A stretch of DNA of 64,000 nt from a virus, in IMG/VR virus record IMGVR_UViG_3300007722_000007, positions 1-64,000 of that record, one strand, 5' to 3'. The notes beneath the pieces were generated by a model, which worked only from the letters and a program-made list of their open reading frames with translations, made no database searches and was not told the origin of the DNA. The translations under genes and the position numbers were made by a program. Within the stretch, counting starts at the first letter, position 1; each line of letters starts with the position of its first letter. Positions 23,777 through 35,200 of the stretch are shown one piece after another.

Positions 23777-24295
23777 TTACTTTACTCGCCGAACAATAAT
23801 GCTTGTCTTCGCTTCGCTTACTTCGCAGTATCTATCGGCGTTAATTCCGATTTTGGAAAGTTCCTTTACGCGCCAATACGATGGATTGCAGTAATCTAGA
23901 AGCTTTACAACCATGTCCTGCGGCGACATTATCACCTCTCCGGTCTGCATGTCAATAGCCATGTCGCCCAAGCGACTTGCTACATTTTTTGCAATCCCGA
24001 TGTGGTCCCACGTTTTTCGGTCGCTACCGGCCCGCTTTTCAATTTTTATTCCGTTGGGCGTTATGTACTCTGGGATTGTCCCCATTTTTGTGGAAATAAG
24101 GAATGTGGCAGTGTCGTAAACTATGGCCATATCGCTCTTTAGGTCGTTCATCTCAAGGATGATCGGATAAACATCGTCCATGGTCGCGGTCTTATCATCC
24201 GTCATCTGCGCCAGCATTCTAGAAAGAATCAGCAGGTCGTCCGCAACGGATTTAATTTTTCTACTGATTGTCTCAACAGTTACATCTGGAATCAT
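23777..24295 (-). CDS. Conserved phage protein beside Rad52-like gene
   Basis: A 172-residue protein. The N-terminal half is helical (IKSVADDLLILSRMLAQ). The second half has KTWDHIGIAKNVASRLGDMA and then 'LDYCNPSYWRVKELSKIGIN' with a YCEV ending and IIVRR at the C-terminus. I recognise the 'PSYWRVKEL...GINAD.YCE' block as a conserved element of actinophage recombination clusters with no function known to me. AGGGGCGCC precedes ATG. Spacing to terminase is 26 bases. Confidence 0.75.
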   Translation of the reverse strand: MIPDVTVETISRKIKSVADDLLILSRMLAQMTDDKTATMDDVYPIILEMNDLKSDMAIVYDTATFLISTKMGTIPEYITPNGIKIEKRAGSDRKTWDHIGIAKNVASRLGDMAIDMQTGEVIMSPQDMVVKLLDYCNPSYWRVKELSKIGINADRYCEVSEAKTSIIVRRVK

Positions 24296-24321
24296 GGCGC
24301 CCCTAAGGCTTCGTGGTTATA

Positions 24322-26652
24322 TCAGATGATGATAACCGTTGGCCGCCTAAAAGGCAACCCCAAACCAGCTAAATGTGTAAAAGCTCCAACGGCGGAGTCA
24401 ACCTGGTCATCATGGCTACAGGCCTCAGGAAAGGACGACGCCTCGTCAAGCCAATCGCTAAGCCACGGGCCACGGACAAGCCTCACATTGCCGTTGGCGG
24501 CAGCCGCGGCAAATGGCCTGGCTCGGGTTAATTTATCCCCAGTCGAGCGAATTCCTAAAAAATCATGCCCTGGAAGAATATATCTGGCATATTGGTCGAT
24601 AAGGGCCTTCCCAGACGATCCGGGCTCCTGCTCCATACGCACCGCCACACTCGGTCCATCTTCGGCGGCCGTCTGGGCGACCAGACGTTCAACCTTTTCG
24701 CCCTTTACTCTAACTCGCTTAATATCCAATATGTAAAAAATGCCGGATTCAAATAGGCCGAGCGTGCCAACGGTCCAGTCTGGATCCGTGTTCCCGGGAT
24801 GGGGTTCGGTGGCGGCTAAATCCCAAAACCTACAAGCCCTAGCACCCATCCCAGCAGCTGGGACCTCTGAGGGGTCAATAATAACAAAGGATTCTCGGTC
24901 AAATAGGGTCCCCAATGTTGTTGCCCACCAGTCGCCCTCTTCTAGGCGGCGTCGCTCAATTGGATCTAGGGCCGCTAGGGCCATGCGATACGACTCAACG
25001 TCAATGCCGGGGTTATCCGTCAAAAGCGATGGTACAAATATCCGATTTGTAGTGTCGCCCTCAACGATAAATCGCTGCCTGACCCAATTCGGCGCAGGGT
25101 TTGATGCAGCGCGCATCCTCAATGGGACCTTTGACAGTTCGCCGCTAGCCGGTCGACGCAAACGGGAAAATAGATATCTGTAATCCGATTCCCGGATTTC
25201 CGTTACTTCGTCCATCCCAATGAATTGAAACTCCGAGTTTCCAGTCCAGACAACGCGTCCATTGTGTCTAGTTAAAAAGGTGTGATGAGGGGGAACAGTT
25301 AAGCAGTGAACGGTGCCGACGTAATGCTTGGCAACTATTGGTTGTCCATCGCCAAAAGAAATCATTCTATCTTGGTCGGCTGTTTCAAGTAAAAACACAT
25401 GGAACGCCAAAACATCGTGTTCTTTTCCATCGGGCGTAGTGGTGTGGTCCTGGCGCTCATTAAGGGTGGCCCTAAAGCCACAATGCTGTGCAAGCCTCAT
25501 CACGCCATCGGCCAACTCGCGCGAAACAGTTACATAGTGACCACTTTTTTCGGTGCGCCATGTTCCGTCCCCTTCAACCAAGGATTGCAAAAGAAGCCGA
25601 GCGTATTTTGTTTTCCAGGTAAAGACCTCGTCGGGAATCCGTTTGTGATAAGCGCCCTTGCCGGTATGTTCATCCAGCCAGTCGGCGAGTTTTGTATTTG
25701 TGAATACAAGATTCCTGGGGCTATCCCTGACATAAGCACCGGAATGTTCAAGCAGACTCACCAGGACATCCTTGTATGTCCTGCTGTGTCCGTCGTGGAG
25801 CGAAATTTGTATGGTTCCTTTATTAGTACACCCCTCCGCAATATGCCAACCAAGGAAAGTTGCCCAATTCTCTGCGCCGAAAATGATGTCAGAACTATGC
25901 TGTCTGCCTCGCGCCGAACTCGGGAACACGGATGCCCCCGTGTCAATACCGCCAATAAAATGACCCGCCTGTGGGAATCTTGCCGCTATTGGCAATTCAT
26001 CCGTTCTGTATTTGCGAAGTTTCTTTACCCTCTGCGTTGAAACCCACCATGTGTGGTCTGCGGTCACGGCGAACGAAACATCCGAGCCCTCTCTCGGACT
26101 ATAGATTAGTCCGTCGTGGTCATAGACCCACGTATGGGTTACCGATTGATAATCCCATTCTCGTGTTTCCGGATTCATTGAAGCGACCAATTCGCCAACC
26201 TGAATATCTTCTATTTTCCTCCATCCGGAAGTAGTTAAAACCTCTGTTCCCTTAATGCACGGGCCCTTATACCGCTGAAAGTCGTCCTTGTTATTAAGGT
26301 AACCAAAGGTTATTCGCGCCCCCGATGGGAAGGTGGCGATAAAGCTATTGTTGTTCCAGTGTATTTGGTCATTTTCGGCGACCCAGAATTTGAATCTGTC
26401 CATAAGTGCGCCGGGGAGAGATAGGTCCGAGAATGTCCGCCGGAACAAAATGGCCGAATAATTCGGCACGTCCACGTACTGTAGAGCACTCATGAGCAGT
26501 GCGGAACTTTTCCCGCCACCAGCTGCTCCACCAAATAGGGCTTCAAGCGCATAGGTCCGAAGAAAAACCTTCTGCGTGAGCGACGGTTCCTCTAGGCAAA
26601 ACAGCGACGGGCGCGGCTGTAGGTACTCGTAAACTTTCTCCCAATCAGTCAT
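24322..26652 (-). CDS. terL: Terminase large subunit precursor with intein
   Basis: The 776-residue precursor is a TerL ATPase-nuclease interrupted by a 341-residue intein (residues 132-472), leaving about 435 residues after splicing. Walker A is FGGAAGGGKSS (40-50). Walker B, FIGMDEVTE, starts at residue 477, directly after the intein. The nuclease domain shows RFWDLAAT (first Asp), VRMEQEPGSSGK (Glu) and CSHDDQVDSAVGAF (C-terminal Asp pair). TerL pumps genomic DNA into the prohead and cuts it. No small subunit is recognisable in the window. The start has GGAG four bases upstream. The gene is divergent from the portal, an unusual arrangement for a packaging module. Confidence 0.95.
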   Translation of the reverse strand: MTDWEKVYEYLQPRPSLFCLEEPSLTQKVFLRTYALEALFGGAAGGGKSSALLMSALQYVDVPNYSAILFRRTFSDLSLPGALMDRFKFWVAENDQIHWNNNSFIATFPSGARITFGYLNNKDDFQRYKGPCIKGTEVLTTSGWRKIEDIQVGELVASMNPETREWDYQSVTHTWVYDHDGLIYSPREGSDVSFAVTADHTWWVSTQRVKKLRKYRTDELPIAARFPQAGHFIGGIDTGASVFPSSARGRQHSSDIIFGAENWATFLGWHIAEGCTNKGTIQISLHDGHSRTYKDVLVSLLEHSGAYVRDSPRNLVFTNTKLADWLDEHTGKGAYHKRIPDEVFTWKTKYARLLLQSLVEGDGTWRTEKSGHYVTVSRELADGVMRLAQHCGFRATLNERQDHTTTPDGKEHDVLAFHVFLLETADQDRMISFGDGQPIVAKHYVGTVHCLTVPPHHTFLTRHNGRVVWTGNSEFQFIGMDEVTEIRESDYRYLFSRLRRPASGELSKVPLRMRAASNPAPNWVRQRFIVEGDTTNRIFVPSLLTDNPGIDVESYRMALAALDPIERRRLEEGDWWATTLGTLFDRESFVIIDPSEVPAAGMGARACRFWDLAATEPHPGNTDPDWTVGTLGLFESGIFYILDIKRVRVKGEKVERLVAQTAAEDGPSVAVRMEQEPGSSGKALIDQYARYILPGHDFLGIRSTGDKLTRARPFAAAAANGNVRLVRGPWLSDWLDEASSFPEACSHDDQVDSAVGAFTHLAGLGLPFRRPTVIII
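25237..26259 (-). mobile_element. Intein with LAGLIDADG homing endonuclease in TerL
   Basis: Block A is CIKGTEVLTTSGWRKIED with Cys1 as nucleophile. Block B is VTADHTWWV with the T-x-x-H. Two LAGLIDADG-type blocks are visible: FLGWHIAEGC and LLQSLVEGDGTW. Blocks F/G are VHCLTVPPHHTFLTRH and VVWTGN, ending in Asn before Ser+1 of the host protein. The insertion sits between YKGP and SEFQFIG, on the edge of the Walker B strand, a known favoured insertion site in large terminases. All splice residues look intact, so it should be active; the second His of block G before Asn is replaced by Gly, which occurs in some active inteins. Confidence 0.9.
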
Positions 26653-26724
26653 TTGTCTCCGCGTCCATCTTTAGTGATAGATTTAGACTACCGTGCCAAA
26701 AGGTCGCGGAAGTGAAAGAGGATA
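26653..26724. promoter_or_regulatory. Divergent intergenic region between terminase and head genes
   Basis: This 72-base gap must hold the starts of two diverging transcripts or lie downstream of promoters placed within genes. I see no convincing -35/-10 pair on either strand. Ribosome binding sites for both flanking genes are present: GGAGACAA for terminase, and AAGAGGATA for the small membrane protein. Confidence 0.3.
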
Positions 26725-26913
26725 ATGAATATCCCCAATTGGGTTAGAACAGCACAGGCAAAGATACTGAATCGTGCAATGGTTGCCAATATTCTGATAT
26801 TTTGCTTTATACTGTTAGGTGGTATAGGTGCATTTTTAATTAACGTCCCCGCAGGATTTATCTCCCTTGGTGTTGCTTGTGGCGTAGTCGGCTTTTTGCT
26901 TGGGATGGAGTAG
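26725..26913 (+). CDS. Small membrane protein upstream of the portal gene
   Basis: A 62-residue protein with a short cationic N-terminus and two hydrophobic segments, MVANILIFCFILLGGIGAFL and a Gly-rich FISLGVACGVVGFLLG, forming a likely helical hairpin. AAGAGG precedes ATG closely. Its size and topology recall small phage membrane proteins that carry a 'PAGFISLGVACGVVGFLLG'-type second helix; function unknown. It is nine bases from the portal gene and transcribed with it. Confidence 0.65.
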   Translation: MNIPNWVRTAQAKILNRAMVANILIFCFILLGGIGAFLINVPAGFISLGVACGVVGFLLGME

Positions 26914-26922
26914 GCGTAAACA

Positions 26923-29142
26923 ATGGCGTGGAATTCATCACAGAACAAGGGTTTGCGTTCATCGCAATCCAAAAATGCCCATGTCGGGCTGGGCGCACCG
27001 GTTTCATATAACCCAGCCAATGTGGGTAGGCCGTACCGCGACTCTTGGGATATTGAAAGAGCCTATAAAGAGGGGTTCCAGAAAGTCACCTGGGTAAGTA
27101 GATGCATAGACGCAATTGCGGGAAATCAATCTCGCTTGCCGGCGATATTAAGAGCGGACAATAGCCCTCAGGGGCGCATTCTGCGCGATAAGGACGAATC
27201 AATCTTAAGTCTGTTAAATACAAAAGCGAACGTAGGGGAAAATTCCTTTGTTTTTAGATATCGTCTATCGTCACAATTGCTTATGTCTTCTCGTGGGGCT
27301 TTTATTGAAAAGGTCCGCGGTCGTAATGGCGAACTAATCGCCTTACAATTACTGCCACCGCAACATACTGCGCCCATCCCCGATCCGAGAACATTTGTTT
27401 CCGGCTTTGAGGTTGACATGCGTAACGGCACAAAGATAATCCTTAATCCAGACGATGTCGTTTGGATAAGAAAGCCGCACCCGCTCGATCCCTATCTATC
27501 GTTAACTCCAATGGAGGCCGCGGGAATAGCTATTGAAATAGAGAATTTAGCAAAAATCTACAATAGGAACTTTTTGTTGAATGATGGTCGACCTGGTGGC
27601 CTCTTGGTCGTGCGTGGAGAAATTGATGACGACGACAAAGATGAGCTAAGAAACCGGTTTAGGGGCAATATAAATAGAGCCGGGGCGGTTACGGTCGTCT
27701 CGTCGGATGAAGGGGTGGATTTTGTCGATACCGGACAGAGCCCGCGCGATGCTAACTATGTACAAATGCGCCAGTTGCAAAAAGAGGAGATTCTGGCGGC
27801 ATTCGGGGTCCCTGAATCGGTAATCGGAAACGCCGCTGGGCGAACATTCTCAAACGCCGCAGAAGAGCACAAGGTTTTCTGGAATGAAACAATGCTCCCA
27901 CACCTAGAGTTGCTTGCGCGTGGCCTGGACGAACTACACCCAAAGTACTATGTCGATTTTGACGTGACCGACGTGCCGGTGCTTGTTCTTTACAAACAAG
28001 AACGAGACAGATATCTGCTTAACGAATTCCAACAGGGGCTAATCAGTGGCAACGAATACAGGGAGGGAGCCGGCAGGAAGAATATTGATTCAGAATTAAT
28101 GGATGCGATGCTGGCGAATCCCAACCTAACGCCGATTGGCTATACCAATAAAAAGTTTGATCCGACCGTTCAGCAACAGGTGGACGCGCCCCTCCAGGGT
28201 GCGCCGGGCGCGCCACAAGCTCCCGGGGTTCCACCAATGTTGCCGCCCGCAACGGGATTCGGACCGGAAGTCGTACCACAACCGGCGGAGGGAATGACGG
28301 CAACACTAAATGCCGAAGCCATCGCCGCCCAACAGGCAGCGTCAATGGGCGGAATATCGGGAAAATCAGACGATGACATTACAACAAAAGACACGCCCAT
28401 GGATGAGTGGGCAACAAAAGCGGAAGAGTCATCCGACCGATGGACGGAAATTCTGGACAGCAGCTTAGAAAGATATTTTGAAAGACAGCAACGTGTGATT
28501 CTAGAGAAAGCGTCGGGTAATAAATCCAAAAAGGGACTTGAGGCAAAATCCTTAGATCCAGAGGCTATTTTTGATATTGCAGTCTGGAATAAACAAATGA
28601 ATCAAGATATGCGTCCGATTCTTTCGGGAATAATGAATGATGCGGCCGTAATCGTTTCCCAAGAGGCAAACATGCAAGGCGAAATAGATGAGCAAGACGC
28701 CAAGGAACATCTTGACTCCCAAATGGAGCGGTTTGAAAAAGTTAACTCAACAACAGCGGCCGAAATAGCCGCAGCCGTTCTTATCGCAACATCGCTGGAC
28801 GACGACGAGGACAGAGCGGGGATGCTGCAGGCCGCAGTGGCGGCGATTTTTGTAAACCTGCTGACAAAACGCCGTCGCACAATAGCTGAACATGAGTCCC
28901 AAACGGCATTTAACGCTGGCACCTATTACACTGGCAGGTCCATCGGCGCAATAAATAAAACTTGGATTTCGGAGAGAGACCCATTGGTGCGACCAGAACA
29001 CGTAGCGCTCAGTGGCAAATCGGTTGGGATGCTTGAGCCATTTAGGGTCGGTGATGATCTAATCAGATTCCCGGGCGATCCATTTGCACCGCCACATTTA
29101 ACAATTAATTGCAGATGCCGCTTGCGATTTGACATTGGATAG
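26923..29142 (+). CDS. Portal protein fused to a MuF-like head morphogenesis domain
   Basis: A 739-residue protein. Residues 1-410 are an HK97-type portal: 'VSRCIDAIAGNQSRLPAIL' at about 48, FIEKVRGRNGELIALQLLPP, DVVWIRKPHPLDPYL, KIYNRNFLLNDGRPGGLLVV, and IGNAAGRTFSNAAEEHKVFW, all in order. Residues 415-480 are a Pro/Gly/Ala linker. From about 560 a MuF-like domain follows: 'TAFNAGTYYTGRSIGAINKTWIS', 'VRPEHVALSGKSVGML', 'GDPFAPPHLTINCRCRL', the H..L.G....F and NCRCR signatures. Portal and MuF proteins are normally separate neighbours. Here they are one chain. The portal makes the DNA channel; MuF-like proteins sit inside the prohead and often carry cargo. Confidence 0.9.
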   Translation: MAWNSSQNKGLRSSQSKNAHVGLGAPVSYNPANVGRPYRDSWDIERAYKEGFQKVTWVSRCIDAIAGNQSRLPAILRADNSPQGRILRDKDESILSLLNTKANVGENSFVFRYRLSSQLLMSSRGAFIEKVRGRNGELIALQLLPPQHTAPIPDPRTFVSGFEVDMRNGTKIILNPDDVVWIRKPHPLDPYLSLTPMEAAGIAIEIENLAKIYNRNFLLNDGRPGGLLVVRGEIDDDDKDELRNRFRGNINRAGAVTVVSSDEGVDFVDTGQSPRDANYVQMRQLQKEEILAAFGVPESVIGNAAGRTFSNAAEEHKVFWNETMLPHLELLARGLDELHPKYYVDFDVTDVPVLVLYKQERDRYLLNEFQQGLISGNEYREGAGRKNIDSELMDAMLANPNLTPIGYTNKKFDPTVQQQVDAPLQGAPGAPQAPGVPPMLPPATGFGPEVVPQPAEGMTATLNAEAIAAQQAASMGGISGKSDDDITTKDTPMDEWATKAEESSDRWTEILDSSLERYFERQQRVILEKASGNKSKKGLEAKSLDPEAIFDIAVWNKQMNQDMRPILSGIMNDAAVIVSQEANMQGEIDEQDAKEHLDSQMERFEKVNSTTAAEIAAAVLIATSLDDDEDRAGMLQAAVAAIFVNLLTKRRRTIAEHESQTAFNAGTYYTGRSIGAINKTWISERDPLVRPEHVALSGKSVGMLEPFRVGDDLIRFPGDPFAPPHLTINCRCRLRFDIG

Positions 29143-29225
29143 AGCGTTCCACAAATTCCGTAGTTTATTAAAACCGTTCCCGTCAAAAGCGGTTTATTAG
29201 TTTAATATTGTCTATTAAGGACCCC
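29143..29225 (+). other. Short gap before the giant protease gene, with a weak hairpin
   Basis: AAACCG (29171-29176) and CGGTTT (29190-29195) could pair around a 13-base loop, followed by ATTAGTTT. It might be a weak terminator after the portal gene. Otherwise the gap is AT-rich and holds the AAGGA site at 29217-29221 for the next gene. Confidence 0.3.
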
Positions 29226-32200
29226 ATGACTGACACGCTCTCCCCCATTCGCGATTACGAGTACAAGTCGTTAACCGGTCAATTCAATATAGATGAAGCG
29301 CTTGGGATCATTGAATGCTTCGTGGCGGGCATTGGCAATAAGGATTCCGTCGGGGATGTATGCCTTCCGGGCTGTTTTACGAACTCGCTAAAAAGAAGAA
29401 AGCCACGGGTTGTTTGGGGCCACAATTGGAACGAGCCCATTGGGAAGGTCCTTGAAATATACGAGGTCGGCCCAAACGATCCGCGGCTACCGACAAAAAT
29501 GAAAAAGGCCGGCATTGGCGGACTTTATGCAAAGGTCCAATTTAATCTAAAAGCAGAAAAGGGACGCGAGGCATTTGCTAACGTCGGGTTTTTTGGGTTT
29601 GACCAAGAGTGGTCAATCGGCTACAAAACGTTAGATGCGGTATTTGATAGCACCCAGCAGGCCAACCTATTAAAAGAAGTAGAGCTGTACGAAGTCAGCC
29701 CTGTTCTCCATGGGGCGAATCAGTTGACAGGGACGATATCCATCAAGTCTGATGAGCCCGCCGCGGATCCTGCTAATAATTCAGCACTCGCCGGCCCCAA
29801 TGGTGCTGAGATGAAAAACCAAGTAACTGCGATTTACGAAGCGGTTACCAACCCTATTAATACCGTGGTTGGAAGAGCGGCGGATTTAACGCGGGCGCTG
29901 TCTGCGCACTTTGGCGGCCCCGTTCGCCTGGTTAGTGCCGACCACGATATTGCCATCTTTGAAATGGGAGCCGGACAATCTACGGAAACGATGCGGGCCA
30001 CATACCATTACGACGGTGATGAATTCATGTTTGGAACAGCGCAACAGGTGCGACCAGAAACAATTTATATTCCTATTCATTCTTCGCTGGGTAGCAGGGA
30101 AAATGGGGAAACAATCGCGCCCGGCATCACATTGGCGATGCTACCGGCAATCGGCCAAAATATTCTGGATGTGCTGACATTCTCGGCCGATAAAAAGGAT
30201 AGTTGCTGTGATGAGTGCGCTATCCACGGCGGCTCTTGCGGGGATTCAAAATCGGCGATGACCCTGTCCGAGTTCAAATTAGCGAACCCTGGCACCCATG
30301 TAATTATTAGTCCAACCGATCCGGTGGAATCGGCGGATATTTTTGACACAGTTAGAACGGTTAGCGAATATCACGGCTTCTCAATAAAAATTTTGACCGA
30401 GGGGATTGTTGTTCAAAACTACGACACCCTGCAACCAGATGCCATAACCGCAATCACGACCGTACTCAGCGGCATTGAGGCAAAGGGGCTACGACCAAGT
30501 CTCAATAGACGGCGTACAAACATGAACCCGATGACGGCCCGCAACGCCGACAATGATGAATTTGTCTTAGAGGGAATCCCGACAATTAATAGGGGTCGCG
30601 GGGTTATCGATCCAACGCCGGGGAGCGATGCAAATGTCCCCAATTTGAACCGAAATCGTCGCGGGGCCGAAATGATGCCATCGGTGCCACAGCCGCGCGA
30701 GGTCCCCGAAGAAATTCCTGAAGTTGCGCCAGCGATACCGCGTAGGAAGCCAGACGAAGAACCCGAAAAAGTTCCAGAAAAAGTTCCAGAAAAAGAACCT
30801 CAAAAGGAACCAGGGCGTCCACCACCGATAACCGTTCCACCAGAACGCGAACCATGGAAGACCCCGCCGCGCCCCGTGCCAAAACCGGAACCAGCGCCGA
30901 CGCCGCCACCAAGACCAGTAACGCCTCCGATTCCAGAGCGACCAAGGGTCCCAGATGCACCACCAGTGCCAGTACGGCCACTAGTCCCTGTCGGCCGGGC
31001 AAGCACGGCTAATCCGAGCGGGAGCATGAGCTCTTCTCTTGAGAGCATAGACACCGAGATGGATGCCATTAACCGACGATTAGCTACCGCCTCGCTAACT
31101 AACACCTTTGAAAATACGAACCGTTCAGCTCCGGAATTGATCCGGGACAGACGAAGACTACAGCAGCTGATCCAGCAGCGGTACGCAATTGAGCGGAGTA
31201 GAGGAAACGATGCAAGCTCATTCACTGGGGAAAAACTGCCGGACGCTGTTTCCGCGCGCGGAAACATTGGCGGCTCTAGGCAGGCCCAAGCGGAATTGGC
31301 GAGAAATATATACCTAGCTCGCCAGCACGGTGGGATGTCTCTCGATCAAGCATCACACGAATTTGGAAAAACCAGAGAAGAAATTAGACAGTTGGAAGTA
31401 CGCCACATAAGCTCGCTGCGGAATCTCGGCGAAACTCATCCAAATAGATTGTCGCGCAGAGCGCTGGACAATCCGTCCATCCCGCTTTCTAGCGATTCTA
31501 TCGATTTGTTGAAGCGCAGACTTGATGGGGAGACACTCGACGAAGCAGCACAGAGACTTGGGACTGACAGATATTCCGTTCGTAGATCAGAACAACTAGC
31601 CTTATCAAAATTGCGAAATTTTTTAGAATTAAATGACGATATAGATCTGCCAGTCGGAATGCAATTAGCAATTGACGCGCTGGCAATGGCGGAGGACGTC
31701 AGCGATTTAAAAGACGATAACGCCAATCAGGATTTAACGGATGCGGTACCCGATGTTGTATCGGGGAATTTTGGTACCGATGCCCCAACTGGGTCGATGG
31801 CGTCAATCTTGCGGATGTCATCAGATAATGACAATGAGCGGAGCGGGCCAGACGAAAAATTAAATAGACGCCTTTACGACAAATACGGCGATGACTCGAT
31901 TGATAAACTTGCAAAAGATAACGATCTTTCCAAGAATGAAACTATTGCGCGAATTCGTGGCCATGCAATAAATCTCTCAGCATCCGAGAGCCCGCGACGC
32001 GCCGAGATGCGCTCCCTTGTAAATAGACACCGGGATTCTGTAACGGAATCCGATAGAAGAATATTAAAATTACGCCTCAACGGCGCATCCCTGGTCGACA
32101 CAGCCGACGAAACCGGTTTATCGCGGGAGGAAGTACGGCAACGAGAACAAAAGGCTATTTCTAAGCTTAGGAAACTATCTGGGTTGGCGGATGATCAGCC

Positions 32201-35200
32201 AACGGTGATCCGGTCGACATTCGGAGCCGACGAAAATGGACCTTATATTGTTCAAGCACTGTCGGACGGAACGGAATCAACCCGCACAATCGGGCCAACG
32301 GAATTTGACAAACAGTTTAATTATGCATCCGCAACATCTTCCTTTGATGAATTCGCACGAATATTAGAGGATGATAATTTCAACAGCAGTCCAAGCGGAT
32401 CAATGAAATTCGGCACCAAAAAACACAGGGCCGGCGACTCGGTGGCAACTCTTAATAAAGACGGAGAATACGAGAACTACGACATACAAATTGATAGAAC
32501 GAATCCGGATAAACCGTTTATTCGCGCTCGGCGCGCGTCGTATCCGGAAATTGGACAAAAACCAATTCATGAATTAATTGGCGAGCGTATGCCAAACGGT
32601 CCAGAATTTGATGACGGTCAGAACACTTACTGGACACGCCACCAGGATCATCACGCATTTGTTTCGTCGGCAGAAGCTGATATTCTGGAAATCGCATCAA
32701 AAACAGGACCAATAAAATTTAAGGACGGCATAATCTCCGGTCATTATGTCGACGGTAATGGAAAGGAAATTAATTTCTCGATTACGCCGTCTCTTACTAC
32801 AGGTCGGGATAGCGGCCGGAATCTTGTTTTATTTAATTCCAGCGAAAGCGAATTCGGTATTCAGTTCCACAACGCCGGGAAGGTTGAAAACGTCGTCCCC
32901 AATGTCATTGAAGTGGCGATGTCCGATAAGGAAAAATTGGACGCACTTCTCCAGACCGGTACTGGAAAAAGGCTGGCTACGGCCGGGCGCGGATTAACTC
33001 ATCAATGGTGGAAGCAATCAACATGGCAATTCCGTTATGGAGGTAAAGACAGTGCCTCAAAGACCATCACAAAAGATCCACAGACGGATATTATTGCCCC
33101 AGACGCCGATGACCTAATAGCCAAAGCCGACAGGCTCGGTGTTTTTAACCCAGCCGTGGACATGGGCATTGATCCAAAATCGGATCAGGGCAAAAAACTT
33201 ACCGTTGTCACAAGCATCGCGAACCGATACAGCATGAGTGGGACATTATCAGAAAAACAGTGGGCCTATTTACGAAGCCTACTTAAAGGTTTTGATGACA
33301 GCGGTGTTGCGCCAAGTCGGCAGGGCGCAACAGATATCCCAATCCTCAGGGTTGACGGACCGGAAAACCTACCAGGGCCATCGGACGTGTCGCCAGAAGC
33401 CCCCGAGGACGACACATGGGCGGAGAAACTGGCAAAAGTGGATTCCGTTGATCTTTCCGATATGACGCGTAGTCATGTAGATATGGACACCGGCGAAATA
33501 ACGCGTTATGCAACGGTAAATATCGGTGATACCAGTCGCCAGTCAAACCGGTATGTTGTCGCGGACGAAAACGGCGTTCTTCGTAAATGGAATCATCCAC
33601 GCGGCGCAGATCAGCAGGGCTGGGAAAGAGGCGGAGGATTACATTGGCCGGCAAATGAGGTCGGTGATGAATACGATGAACTGGTAGAGCGTGTTAACTT
33701 CCAGCGCGGTCGGGTTCCAAACGAAGAAGCCGTGATGATAAGTAGTAAGCCGTGGGTAGAGGAAGCAAGATTGCGCAGGGCGTCCGGTGAAGATATAGAT
33801 GCCGAAGATGTTGAAGCTGAATATCGGGAGCTTGGACTTTACGGGATGGACATGACGCGACCGGACGGATGGGATGAAAGCGATACCCATATTACGATAG
33901 GCAGAAATAATACCACCGAGAGCATTGTTGATGCCGTGAGCGCCCATATTAAAACCGGAAAACCGTTGCAATTTGGCTACAATAAAAACGACGGCACACC
34001 AACGACGACGAGAGTTCTGCGTTCGGCGCGGATGGGGAAAAATCCGCATACCGGAGTCCACTATGTCATTGGCGGAGACGGCATAGACGAAAAAAATTAC
34101 CGAGTAGATCGGATAGTCGGCTACGATAAAAATTTAGATAAGAACGCAAGTAAGCCTAAAACTGATCCGCCGAATACGCGATTTAGTGGAGAACGGCAGA
34201 CCGGTGGCGGAAGCGGCGAACGTCGCCCGCGCGATAAGCCAGCCGATTCAGGCGAAGAAGCACGGCGAATACGGGAAGATGAGGCAGACCCCGGCGCCTG
34301 GGGCGACAATGTGGATAATGAAAACGACAGACGATCCAGGGAAAGGGCGCCTCGCGAAGAGAGAGCGCCTCGTGAAGAGAGAGAAGCGCCCAAAAAGGAG
34401 CGCTCCGGAAATACTGCGCCCCGCGAACGGGAAATGATAAGAGTCGGAACACGCGGGGTGATTGGAAAAACTATTGCCATTAGTGGCTCGGTTAATAATA
34501 AGGAAAAAATTGGTCAGTTATTGGATGCGGCTCGTTCTAATAATAGAGTCTCGTTTATGTACGGCAACAAACCGTATACCGTTTCGTTTCTTGATGTCGA
34601 GGCGGGCGCCTCATTATCGGAGTTCTCGGATCTGTGGTTTCTCCACGCTACTGATAGCGACGACAATATACGGAAAAAATTTGATGTCTCTGAGATAAAT
34701 ATGGATAGACCCAATGATCCGGTGGCGTCGGGTAGGGCGATCGGATCAATACTCACCGGCGCAGAGCGAACACCGGGTAGGCGGAATTTTGTCAATATTC
34801 CGCTGGGGGTTATGGTCGCCGACCATAACAGACAGAGGGAACAAGCGCGGATATCGCACAAAAAATCTACCGATTCCACCGACAATTCAATAAGCGGCTC
34901 CATGGACCTCACTCCGACACGAGTCAATAATTATTTTCCTCCGTCATACTGGACACCGAATAAGCATGATGCGAGATACGCAGCAATGCCCCGCGAAGAA
35001 CAAGACCAAGAATTGCAAACGATTATATCCAGACTCCATTCGGATGCCCCCATTGACGCGGCGCAGACCAATGACCTCCTGGATAGATTCGCGGCTATCG
35101 ATCGAGTTATGCGCACGGATGGCAAATCTTACGTCGATGAATTCGGCATAGAAATTGAGAGAGCCCCAAATGGGGAGTATTTGCTTACCGGCAACGTGGA

